Part shown: positions 13,789-20,136 of the stretch, one piece after another
Position numbering within the stretch: the stretch's first letter is position 1
How the letters are laid out: each line of letters starts with the position of its first letter
Assembly (NCBI GenBank): GCA_902158745.1
Contig: CABGHH010000011.1
Location: forward strand, 1 to 20,136
Origin: Candidatus Methanolliviera sp. GoM_asphalt
GTDB taxonomy: Archaea; Halobacteriota; Methanoliparia; Methanoliparales; Methanoliparaceae
Reading direction: 5' to 3'
Length of the DNA stretch: 20,136 bases
Position numbers and translations under genes: made by a program
Notes under the pieces: generated by a model
What the model was told of the DNA's origin: nothing
Database searches by the model: none
What the model saw: the letters and a program-made list of their open reading frames with translations, nothing else

Positions 13789-14564
13789 AAATAATCGATC
13801 CTTTGCCGATGTACACGATGTGGCTTAGGGAGATGATAAGATTTTTTCGGATGAAGGCGAGACTCGTCAGCTCATTTATGATGCCCCTTCTCTTCCTCGC
13901 ATTTCTTGGCATACCACTTAGCCTTTTACCGTCTGGCTCGATGCCGGGCATACCCGAAAGTATGAACTTTCTCGACTATCTGGCGCCCGGAATACTTGGA
14001 ATGACGTTACTCTTCTCATCGATGATGGCAGGAGCATCCGTTCTCTGGGACAAAGAATTTGGGTTCTTGAAAGAGGTATTGGTCGCGCCGGTCAACCGAT
14101 TATCGATCATGCTTGGCAGGAGTCTTGGGGGTATGACCACCTCAATCATACAGGGATTCATGATAATAGGAATAAGCGTGTTTATGGGCGTTAATGTGTC
14201 TTCAGTATCCGGTTTATTACTCTCGATCGTCTTTATGGTTCTGATATGTGCCACATTTATCGGATTTGGAGTGATCCTTGCGACGCAATTGGGTGATATG
14301 GAAGGATTCATGTCGATTATAAGCATGATACAGATGCCGATATTCTTTGCATCACCCGCCTTTCTCCCGATGGAGATGATGCCGCATTGGATTAAATCTA
14401 TCATCTGCTTAAACCCATTCACATACGGAATCGATGGGCTACGCGGAAGTCTCGTCGGTTATTCGACATTTCCGTTGATTCATGATTTCGTCATCTTGCT
14501 TGTAATTTCGGTCGTTTTGATGATCTTGGGATCGTATTGCTTCGAAAAGATGGAGATAGATTAA
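13785..14564 (+). CDS. ABC-2 type exporter permease, DrrB-like
   Basis: A 259-residue integral membrane protein with about six helices, of the ABC-2 (DrrB/YhhJ) family. A cytoplasmic amphipathic start is followed by helices near 31-48, 70-88, 118-138, 143-167, 175-192 and 232-252. The motif DKEFGFLKEVLVAPVNR (~89-105) is the family coupling signature. It overlaps the second ATPase by 4 bases (ATGA) and is translationally coupled to it. Only one permease is encoded for two different ATPases, so the complex is expected to be a permease homodimer on an ATPase heterodimer. Related systems export drugs, lipids or polysaccharides; the substrate here is unknown. Confidence 0.93.
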   Translation: MKIIDPLPMYTMWLREMIRFFRMKARLVSSFMMPLLFLAFLGIPLSLLPSGSMPGIPESMNFLDYLAPGILGMTLLFSSMMAGASVLWDKEFGFLKEVLVAPVNRLSIMLGRSLGGMTTSIIQGFMIIGISVFMGVNVSSVSGLLLSIVFMVLICATFIGFGVILATQLGDMEGFMSIISMIQMPIFFASPAFLPMEMMPHWIKSIICLNPFTYGIDGLRGSLVGYSTFPLIHDFVILLVISVVLMILGSYCFEKMEID

Positions 14565-14582
14565 AGATACTCAATCTATAAT

Positions 14583-15641
14583 ATGAATATAAAAGACCTG
14601 AAAGTAGGCCTCCAGAGTAATGGAATAAGGGTATTAGCAGGAAATAAGGGAAGAAAAGGTGGTGCTGGACCGGCCGGCTCGAATATGTTTATATTTGGAG
14701 ATACTGTTGTTAGCGCTCCAACATTTGCTAAATTCGTATCGAAATCCCCATACAACATCGAATTGGATGGAAATATAGGAATTTTAAGGAAGGAAGACGA
14801 AGAGATCACCGAAGTAAGGGTTCCAAGACCAAGATTTTATGATCTCAAGACGAAAGATGGGATACCCTATAAGAAGATTGCGCTCCTTCACGGAGAAGAC
14901 TGCCTCGCTACGACCGTAGTTCAGCGTTGCATCTATTGGAATACGCCAGAGAGGTGCAAGTTCTGTGGGATAGAGTTATCCAAGGAGGTCACGGTTGAAG
15001 TTAAAAAGCCGGAAGAGCTTTTAGAGGTCGCGGAGGCGGCGAAGCGATTGGACGGTGTGACACATGCCACACTGACGACAGGGACGGTAAGAGGAAGAGA
15101 TAGGGGAATCTGGATGTTGTCCAGATGTGCGTCAGCGATCAAATCCGCTAGAATATCGGTTCACGTGCAGTTCGAACCACCGAAAGACCTTGCATGTATC
15201 GATGATCTTTATGAAAATGGCGTTGATACAGTTGGGATACATATCGAATCCTTCGATAAAGAGGTATTAGGATATATAGCACCGGCAAAGGCGAAAATAG
15301 GAATTGAGAGATATGTGGAAGCGTGGAAGCGATCGGTTGATATATTCGGTGAGAACCAGGTCAGCAGTTTTATAATAGCAGGTTTGGGGGAAAGCGACGA
15401 ATCGATCATAGATGGGAGCAAGATATTAGTTGATTTAGGCGTTTATCCATTTGTCCTCCCGTTGAGTCCGATACCCGGAACATATCTGGAAGACGAAGTT
15501 CCTCCAAGTTTTAAAAGGATGAAAAATATATATGAATCAGTCTCTGATATCATAAAAGATGCAAATCTCTCATGGAAAAAAAGTAAGGCTGGATGCGTGC
15601 GATGCAGGGCTTGTTCTGCGCTGGACGTCTTTGAGGAATAA
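14583..15641 (+). CDS. Radical SAM protein, MSMEG_0568 / biotin-synthase-related (COG2516-like) group
   Basis: A 352-residue radical SAM protein. The N-terminal KGGAGPAG segment and the PRFYDLKTKDGIPYKKIALLHG stretch (positions ~83-104) recall the MSMEG_0568 family. The cluster motif is Cys116-x8-Cys125-x2-Cys128, wider than the canonical Cx3Cx2C, with another Cys at 107. A further C-x2-C-x2-C (338, 341, 344) near the C-terminus could bind an auxiliary cluster or metal. A TIM-barrel core between, with HIESFD and FIIAGLGE segments, fits the superfamily. In bacteria MSMEG_0568 proteins sit in a conserved cluster with a Nit1-type nitrilase; no such partner is visible here. No ribosome site precedes the ATG, so it may be leaderless. 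The reaction is unknown. Confidence 0.82.
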   Translation: MNIKDLKVGLQSNGIRVLAGNKGRKGGAGPAGSNMFIFGDTVVSAPTFAKFVSKSPYNIELDGNIGILRKEDEEITEVRVPRPRFYDLKTKDGIPYKKIALLHGEDCLATTVVQRCIYWNTPERCKFCGIELSKEVTVEVKKPEELLEVAEAAKRLDGVTHATLTTGTVRGRDRGIWMLSRCASAIKSARISVHVQFEPPKDLACIDDLYENGVDTVGIHIESFDKEVLGYIAPAKAKIGIERYVEAWKRSVDIFGENQVSSFIIAGLGESDESIIDGSKILVDLGVYPFVLPLSPIPGTYLEDEVPPSFKRMKNIYESVSDIIKDANLSWKKSKAGCVRCRACSALDVFEE

Positions 15642-15749
15642 TTATGCCGATGAAGAAAAGATCGTTTGTAGGCGGATGGAAAAGAAGATATACTATTTGC
15701 TTACAGTGAAACGTTCATCCTAAAACAATTAAAAGTATGAGGTAAATAT
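15642..15749. promoter_or_regulatory. 108-base intergenic region with probable promoter for the Fe-S/FAD gene pair
   Basis: No convincing gene is present. AAACAATTAAAAG (~15723-15735) is an A/T-rich TATA candidate, though close to the start. A GAGGT ribosome site lies about 6 bases before the ATG at 15750. A 21-codon frame (15644-15709) with a GAGG at usable distance exists but has no other support. Confidence 0.35.
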
Positions 15750-16847
15750 ATGGAAAAAGAAGAGGTATTAAATGGGATCTATCGCTGTGCGAAGTGCAAA
15801 CTTTGCACTATAACGAGCTTTCATCCGCGCGAGGAGTTGTTTCCGATATGCCCGAGCGGAGAATACTACGGATTTCAGGCTTTTTATGCCCCCGGAAGGC
15901 TGGAGATATTGAAAGGGATCTTGGATGATGATATAGAAGAGAGCGACGAACTATTAAAGATAATATATTCCTGTACACTCTGCGGGGCATGTTATGAAAA
16001 GTGCAAGGAGATAACGAAGGTCGATCTTAATTTCTCGGAGATCTTTGAGGAGATGCGAGAAATCGCGGTCGAAAAAGGGTGGGTTCTTGATGCGCATAAA
16101 GATCTGATCGAGAAGATAAGGGAGACACACAACGCGTATGGAGAAGTTCAATCGAGGTATCAGCGGAAAGAAGGCGACATTCTTTACTTCGTCGGTTGCA
16201 CATCGAGATACAGAGAGAAAGAAATATCGGAATCGATGATCGAGCTCTTGGATAAATTAAACGTGAATTTTCAGATACTCGAAGATGAATGGTGCTGTGG
16301 CTCTACGCTTTTAAGAATAGGTCAGGTGGAAGAGGCGAAAGAATTGATCGAACACAATATCGATGAGATAAAGAGAAGCGGTGCGAAAACAATCGTATTT
16401 ACATGTCCCGGCTGTTTAATGACTTTTAAGAAGAATTATCCCCAGTTGAACGTCGAACTTCTGCATTCCACGCAGTTCATTGAGAGGTTGAATCCTAATC
16501 TAAGACTAAAAAATCTCGGGATTGGTGTCACATATCACGATCCATGCCATCTCGGAAGACATCTTGGGATATATGAGGAACCGAGAGAAATTTTAAGTAA
16601 AATAGCAAATATAAAGGAGATGAAGAGAAATAGAGAGCAATCATGGTGCTGTGGTTCAGGAGGAGGCGTGAGATCTGCTTTCGAAGAATTTTCTTCTTGG
16701 TCGGCGCGTGAGAGAATAAAGGAGGCAAGAGGGGTTGCAGATACGCTTGTATCGGCATGCCCATTCTGTAAGCACAATCTGAATGACAATTCAGATGGAA
16801 TGAAAGTTTATGATGTTGTAGAACTTGTCAATAGAGCATTGGAGTGA
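15750..16847 (+). CDS. Iron-sulfur CCG-domain protein, HdrD/GlcF-like electron-transfer subunit
   Basis: A 365-residue cytosolic or membrane-peripheral Fe-S protein. The N-terminal half has two [4Fe-4S] sites: Cys13/16/19 with Cys34-Pro, the last 15 residues away, and the classical CTLCGACYEKC (Cys75, 78, 81, 85). The C-terminal half has two CCG domains: GCTSRY...EWCCGSTL...CPGC and DPCHLGRH...WCCGSGGG...CPFC, as in HdrD/HdrB, GlpC and GlcF. These normally bind noncubane [4Fe-4S] clusters and accept electrons from a partner. The FAD oxidase that follows 4 bases later is that partner by position, as in GlcD-GlcF lactate/glycolate dehydrogenases. The final acceptor (quinone, heterodisulfide or another carrier) is not shown. 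No transmembrane helix was seen. Confidence 0.9.
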   Translation: MEKEEVLNGIYRCAKCKLCTITSFHPREELFPICPSGEYYGFQAFYAPGRLEILKGILDDDIEESDELLKIIYSCTLCGACYEKCKEITKVDLNFSEIFEEMREIAVEKGWVLDAHKDLIEKIRETHNAYGEVQSRYQRKEGDILYFVGCTSRYREKEISESMIELLDKLNVNFQILEDEWCCGSTLLRIGQVEEAKELIEHNIDEIKRSGAKTIVFTCPGCLMTFKKNYPQLNVELLHSTQFIERLNPNLRLKNLGIGVTYHDPCHLGRHLGIYEEPREILSKIANIKEMKRNREQSWCCGSGGGVRSAFEEFSSWSARERIKEARGVADTLVSACPFCKHNLNDNSDGMKVYDVVELVNRALE

Positions 16848-16851
16848 TAAA

Positions 16852-18255
16852 ATGATATTAGAACGGTTGAAAGAGATCGTTGGAGAGGATTATGCAACGG
16901 ATGACGACGCTATATGCACGTCCTACTCGAGGGATCAGCACTTCCACTTCGTTCCGAAGAAGAAGCCTGCTTTTGTCGTAAGACCCGGAGATAGAGAAGA
17001 GGTAAGGGAAATTTTGATCTTCGCGAACGAAAATAGGATACCGATCGTACCTTGGAGCACAGGAATAAACGTTAGGGGATTGACGATACCAGAATTTCAG
17101 GGAAGCATACTACTCGATCTATCGAGGTTGAATAAGATAGAGATAAATGAGGAGATGATGACTGCAACTGTTGAACCGGGCGTAACTTTCGCGCTTCTCA
17201 CACAGGAAGCAAAAAAATACAATTTGAGGGCAGCTTATCCAGATGCACCGCTCACGGCAGGCGTACTCACGAATAACTATCTGAGAGGAATATATCAGAC
17301 ATCCGTGATAGATGGGCACGATCATCTCTTGAGTTTTGAGATGATAATTCCAAACGGCGAGATCATACAGACGGGTTCGAGGGCGTTGAATAGAGATCTT
17401 CCGTACTTCAGATACGGCTTGGGACCAGATATTGCGGGGCTGATGTCTGCATCTCCCGGAACATGGGGCGTCGTTACGGAATTGACGTTGAAGCTCTATA
17501 AACTGTATGAGAAGAGGAGTTCATACTTCATCGGATTTGAAGATGTAGAAAAATCGATAGATCTGGTCAGGAAGATGGCAAGAGAAGAGTTGGTCTCGAG
17601 CTGCAGGCTCGTGGATAACCAGAGCTGGCTCATCGGGATGTGTGGAAGCTTCGAATTCGAGTATGATAAACTTCCAAACTTCGTCGTCTGTCTGCTTATA
17701 GACGGGCTAGATGGAATATTTCAGGCAAAGGATAAGATAGTGAGGGAATTAATCGAAGATAGCGGAGGAAGACTGCTTGATATCCCAGAATCTTTTAAAG
17801 ATAATTTTGAACGCGAGACGCTCGGCGGAACGGAGAGATCCTGCATGGTCTTTGGGATCAGGGGGAACTATCACTGCATCGGTCTGTATGGACCGCTTAA
17901 GTACGTCCCCGAGTATTACGAACTGCACAGAAAGACCGCAAGAGAGGTTGGGATTCCAGAGGATTACGTATATTTTTACGTGAATCCGATCGCGAGATTC
18001 CACGGTCAACTCTGTTACGTCGAACTCGACATATTCTACGACGGAAGCGACTTCGATCTTGCCGAGAAACTCAAAGAGTACAATAAGAGACAGATGAAGA
18101 ATCTTCTCGATTTGGGAATATACGGTTGGTTCAGACCTTATGCAGGAATCATCGAGCCGAGTATAGAGAGGGCAGGATACTTGACGGAGTTGTGGAAGAG
18201 ATTCAATGAGGTCGTCGATCCGAAGCATATAATGAATCCGGGGAAGCTATGGTGA
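16852..18255 (+). CDS. FAD-linked oxidase/dehydrogenase, GlcD-like (PCMH-type FAD domain)
   Basis: A 467-residue flavoprotein. The ATG at 16852 is preferred over an in-frame TTG 27 bases upstream because GGAGTGAT, a good ribosome site, lies directly before it. A PCMH FAD-binding domain spans ~38-215 (KPAFVVRPGDREEVREIL, PWSTGINVRGLT, ILLDLSRLNKI, SPGTWGVVTELTLKL), followed by an oxidase cap. The end, FNEVVDPKHIMNPGKLW, is the standard tail of GlcD/Dld and vanillyl-alcohol-oxidase relatives. These enzymes oxidise 2-hydroxy acids or hydroxylated side chains to keto or carbonyl products. Electrons should pass to the adjacent CCG protein. The substrate is not fixed by sequence; a 2-hydroxy acid would fit a neighbourhood with a dehydratase-family enzyme. 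Its 3' end overlaps the convergent gene by 9 bases. Confidence 0.9.
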   Translation: MILERLKEIVGEDYATDDDAICTSYSRDQHFHFVPKKKPAFVVRPGDREEVREILIFANENRIPIVPWSTGINVRGLTIPEFQGSILLDLSRLNKIEINEEMMTATVEPGVTFALLTQEAKKYNLRAAYPDAPLTAGVLTNNYLRGIYQTSVIDGHDHLLSFEMIIPNGEIIQTGSRALNRDLPYFRYGLGPDIAGLMSASPGTWGVVTELTLKLYKLYEKRSSYFIGFEDVEKSIDLVRKMAREELVSSCRLVDNQSWLIGMCGSFEFEYDKLPNFVVCLLIDGLDGIFQAKDKIVRELIEDSGGRLLDIPESFKDNFERETLGGTERSCMVFGIRGNYHCIGLYGPLKYVPEYYELHRKTAREVGIPEDYVYFYVNPIARFHGQLCYVELDIFYDGSDFDLAEKLKEYNKRQMKNLLDLGIYGWFRPYAGIIEPSIERAGYLTELWKRFNEVVDPKHIMNPGKLW

Positions 18256-18864
18256 TCCAAACCTCCTATAAAGATAAAAGATCCTCTCCAAAGCAGAAAG
18301 GTTCGTCATTATAGCGATGATCAAGATTCCATAGAATAACGCACGCGGAAGAAGGATATTTAAAACGGATGCCACCAAGATTACCATTATCGTCTCAGGC
18401 CTCCCAAATATTCCGACCCCCTCTAATGGATCTATTATCTTCCCTCTTTTCCGCTTTTCAAAGCCTATCTCGGCGTAGGCGACGGGCTTTATGAAAGTAT
18501 TCATCATCGAGCCAAATAAAGCGAAGAGGGCAATTGCGGGAGAGACGAAACCTCCCAGGCTTATGCCGATTATAACCGAGCAATCCACGTATTTATCTGC
18601 GATCCAGTCGATCGCCGCGCCGAATCTTGTCTCCTTGCCTATCATCCTTGCGAGGCTTCCATCGACCAGATCTAATATCGAAGAGAGAAGGAGAAAGATG
18701 GGAGCGAGATGGATCTCTTTTTTATAGTATAAGCATGCAGATATAAACGCAAATAGTAGGGATAGAAGGGTGACCTGGTTGGGCGTTAAATTAAGCCTAT
18801 CGAAAGGTTTGGCAATAATATCAACGTAAGATGATACTCTGTTCCTATGTTTGGTTATATTCAA
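18247..18864 (-). CDS. CDP-alcohol phosphatidyltransferase family; probable archaetidylinositol-phosphate synthase
   Basis: A ~205-residue integral membrane enzyme with about six helices. It has the complete CDP-alcohol motif D-x2-DG-x2-AR-x8-G-x3-D-x3-D in the segment from DLVDGSLAR to IDWIAD; the Asp residues bind Mg and the CDP-lipid. Sequence order (LTPNQVTLLSLL before the motif, RFGAAID within it) resembles archaetidylinositol-phosphate synthases, which join L-myo-inositol-1-phosphate to CDP-archaeol; archaetidylglycerol or archaetidylserine synthase cannot be excluded. Both plausible starts are TTG. The one at 18864 has GAGGT 7 bases upstream and is preferred over 18870, where the spacing is too short. 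The stop overlaps the FAD oxidase stop by 9 bases on the opposite strand. Confidence 0.85.
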   Translation of the reverse strand: MNITKHRNRVSSYVDIIAKPFDRLNLTPNQVTLLSLLFAFISACLYYKKEIHLAPIFLLLSSILDLVDGSLARMIGKETRFGAAIDWIADKYVDCSVIIGISLGGFVSPAIALFALFGSMMNTFIKPVAYAEIGFEKRKRGKIIDPLEGVGIFGRPETIMVILVASVLNILLPRALFYGILIIAIMTNLSALERIFYLYRRFGSP

Positions 18865-18925
18865 TCTCAAAACCTCGATCTTTAAGAATAAGAAAAATAT
18901 TACTCAATATAAATAGGTGGTTCTG
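18865..18925. promoter_or_regulatory. Divergent intergenic region upstream of the lipid and riboflavin/F420 genes
   Basis: About 60 bases between head-to-head genes. An A/T-rich core AAAAATATTACTCAATATAAA (18894-18914, listed as one stretch of mixed TATA-like bases) could serve the plus gene. GAGGT toward the minus gene and AGGTGG toward the plus gene are the ribosome sites that decide the two TTG starts. Confidence 0.4.
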
Positions 18926-19597
18926 TTGAAGAGACCTTTCACATTTATACTTTCGGAGATGACGCTCGATGGCAGACTTACATCCAAAAGAGGAGAGTCA
19001 AGCAAGCTAATTATGGAATATATGAGTGAAGCATCAAAAAAATTTCTTCACGAGCAGAGGGCATCATCCGATGCGATAATGGTTGGTTGTAATACGATAA
19101 AGATCGACGATTCCAGTCTAACAGTCAGATATGCAGAGGGAAAAAATCCCCTGAGAGTGATCCCATGTAGCTTAGCTGATATTCTTCTCGATTCCAACGT
19201 TTTGGAAGGTGACGCTCCGACGATCATCGCGACGTCCGAGAGAGCACCATGGGAAAATATAGATGCAATAAAAGAAAGGAACGTAGAGGTCATCGTCTGC
19301 GGGAGGGATAAGGTCGATCTAAAGCTTTTGATGGATAAACTCTTTAAAAGGGGCATAGAAAGACTTATGGTAGAGGGCGGACCAACTTTGTCGTGGAATC
19401 TCCTTAAAAATAGGCTCGTGGATGAGATTAAGATCATACATATACCATTCATTGTCGGTGGGAGAGATGCGCCTTCTTTGGTTGAGGGGGAAGGTATAAA
19501 AAGTCTGAACGAATCGATCTGGGTTAGGCTGAAAGAGACAAAAATGGTGGGAGAAGATCTGGTCACGGAATATGATGTCGTATATGAAAAAAGATAA
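18926..19597 (+). CDS. 2,5-diamino-6-ribosylamino-4(3H)-pyrimidinone 5'-phosphate reductase (RibD C-terminal type)
   Basis: A ~223-residue dihydrofolate-reductase-like enzyme of the RibD_C family without the deaminase domain, the size of archaeal and yeast Rib7-type reductases. It reduces the ribosyl side chain of the GTP-derived pyrimidine to ribityl with NAD(P)H, early in riboflavin and coenzyme F420 synthesis. Markers: SEMTLDGRLTSK near the start, the SDAIMVGCNTIKIDDSSLTVR segment (about 47-67), and the MVEGGPTLSWNLL substrate/cofactor loop. A TTG start at 18926 is preferred because AGGTGG (18915-18920) lies 5 bases upstream; a GTG at 18917 inside that site would add three residues. It stands alone, back to back with the lipid gene. 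Confidence 0.9.
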   Translation: MKRPFTFILSEMTLDGRLTSKRGESSKLIMEYMSEASKKFLHEQRASSDAIMVGCNTIKIDDSSLTVRYAEGKNPLRVIPCSLADILLDSNVLEGDAPTIIATSERAPWENIDAIKERNVEVIVCGRDKVDLKLLMDKLFKRGIERLMVEGGPTLSWNLLKNRLVDEIKIIHIPFIVGGRDAPSLVEGEGIKSLNESIWVRLKETKMVGEDLVTEYDVVYEKR

Positions 19598-19684
19598 TGT
19601 GAAGAGGGGAAGATTACCTATTTTGAATTTTGATCGATACTTTTATCTATTATAACCTGTCTATTGTGTGTAAGGGGGTATCAA
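19598..19684 (+). promoter_or_regulatory. Promoter region of the 3'-terminal gene
   Basis: This 87-base gap carries a T-rich run after the reductase gene (possible archaeal termination, ~19619-19632), a TTTATCTATTATAACC TATA-like stretch (~19641-19656) and a purine-rich GGGGGT ribosome site about 6 bases before the ATG at 19685. Confidence 0.45.
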
Positions 19685-20136
19685 ATGGACAAAAAGATGG
19701 GACGCGTCTTGCAAATATGTCTCGTTCTAATTATTTTGGTGGTAGCGGTTGCATCCGCGTATCATTATTTGAGTGCACGTCCCGTTCAGGAGGAGATTGT
19801 CCCTGAAGAGGAAGAGGCTATTCAAGGGAGCGTTCCACAGAAGGAGAGGCAGCTCCCAGAAGATTATTACGACACGGTTCTTGAAAAGAGTCCTGGTATG
19901 GTTGAAGATGATTACACTACAGAGGACGAGGGTTTAAAAGAGGAGATAAGAATGAGGATCGGTTACCGCCCAGAGAAGCATGATATCAACTCTCTCTACA
20001 CGGTCCTCATAAACACAGATAAGCTCCCAGAATATAAAGAAGATTATTTTGACTGCAGTGAGATGTCGGCATATCTTGAGTGGTATCTGGAGGGTATGGG
20101 CTTTCATTCATATATTGCACATTCAGACGATCTGGA
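19685..20136 (+). CDS. Membrane-anchored protein with transglutaminase-like segment (3' truncated by window)
   Basis: The first 150 residues of a gene that runs past the window. A basic start and one hydrophobic helix (~8-27) form a signal anchor. A Glu-rich acidic linker (~35-60) follows, then a mixed region with many Asp/Glu/Tyr. The segment DCSEMSAYLEWYLEGMGF from ~123, with Cys124 ahead of a helix, resembles the catalytic-Cys region of transglutaminase-like/papain-fold domains in archaeal surface proteins. The His and Asp of a triad would lie downstream and are not visible, so this reading is tentative. The ATG follows GGGGGT at usable spacing. It probably acts outside the membrane. Confidence 0.7.
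   Translation, partial: MDKKMGRVLQICLVLIILVVAVASAYHYLSARPVQEEIVPEEEEAIQGSVPQKERQLPEDYYDTVLEKSPGMVEDDYTTEDEGLKEEIRMRIGYRPEKHDINSLYTVLINTDKLPEYKEDYFDCSEMSAYLEWYLEGMGFHSYIAHSDDL

Noticed and set aside
15644..15709. A 21-codon basic peptide with a GAGG ahead of it
   Set aside because: The GAGG is part of the preceding gene's Glu codons, the peptide resembles nothing known to me, and no conservation can be tested here.
16825..16851. TTG 27 bases upstream as start of the FAD oxidase
   Set aside because: It lies inside the preceding gene and lacks a ribosome site; the ATG at 16852 has GGAGTGAT directly before it.
1..20136. tRNA, rRNA, CRISPR arrays, insertion sequences, attachment sites, replication origin
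   Set aside because: No cloverleaf-like sequence, repeated spacer pattern, transposase or integrase gene was seen in any intergenic gap; a covariance-model search was not possible.

Overview
The window looks like a chromosomal stretch of an anaerobic archaeon, probably a euryarchaeon of the Archaeoglobi / ANME-1-Methanophagales / Syntropharchaeia kind. That placement is an inference. It rests on separately encoded B12-binding small subunits of acyl-CoA mutases, a stand-alone RibD-C type reductase, a CDP-alcohol phosphotransferase of the archaetidylinositol-phosphate-synthase type, a secreted cell-surface-like protein anchored by a C-terminal helix and paired with a MacB-like ABC system, HdrD/GlcF-like iron-sulfur proteins, TATA-like boxes with very short leaders, GGAGGTGA-type ribosome sites and TTG/GTG starts. 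Genes are tightly packed. No tRNA, rRNA, CRISPR array, transposase or attachment site was seen, and no gene-free stretch exceeds about 120 bases.

Region 1 (1-3155, + strand) holds two tandem copies of a B12-dependent acyl-CoA mutase module, each a large catalytic subunit followed by a small cobalamin-binding subunit. The first large subunit is cut by the window edge. Region 2 (3156-8526, - strand) is a five-gene operon, transcribed right to left: two subunits of the 2-hydroxyacyl-CoA dehydratase / benzoyl-CoA reductase family, their ATP-dependent Fe-S activator, a third mutase large subunit and a third cobalamin-binding subunit. Regions 1 and 2 meet tail to tail with no base between the stop codons. 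Region 3 (8647-14564, + strand) has two ABC systems: a secreted membrane-anchored protein with a MacB-like ATPase and permease, then a DrrAB-type exporter with two different ATPases and one permease. Region 4 (14583-18255, + strand) holds a radical SAM protein and an Fe-S/FAD pair resembling GlcF-GlcD lactate/glycolate dehydrogenases. Region 5 (18247-20136) holds a phospholipid-headgroup enzyme on the - strand, a riboflavin/F420 pathway reductase and the start of a membrane-anchored transglutaminase-like protein.

The most unusual content is the - strand operon. It joins an ATP-driven, low-potential radical dehydratase/reductase system to an adenosylcobalamin mutase whose active site does not match methylmalonyl-, isobutyryl- or 2-hydroxyisobutyryl-CoA mutase. 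It keeps the carboxylate-binding Arg and the Gln of methylmalonyl-CoA mutase, but has Leu for Tyr89 and Asn for the catalytic His244 (Propionibacterium numbering). Its small subunit has lost the Lys and Asp that accompany the cobalt-ligating His. This suggests an undescribed acyl-CoA carbon-skeleton pathway, perhaps on a branched or bulky dicarboxylyl-CoA; the FAD/Fe-S dehydrogenase and the other mutases could belong to the same metabolism. Two further points stand out. The paired exporter ATPases have defects that all fall into one composite ATP site. A 44-base block of two perfect hairpins is inserted in frame in the second of these ATPases.
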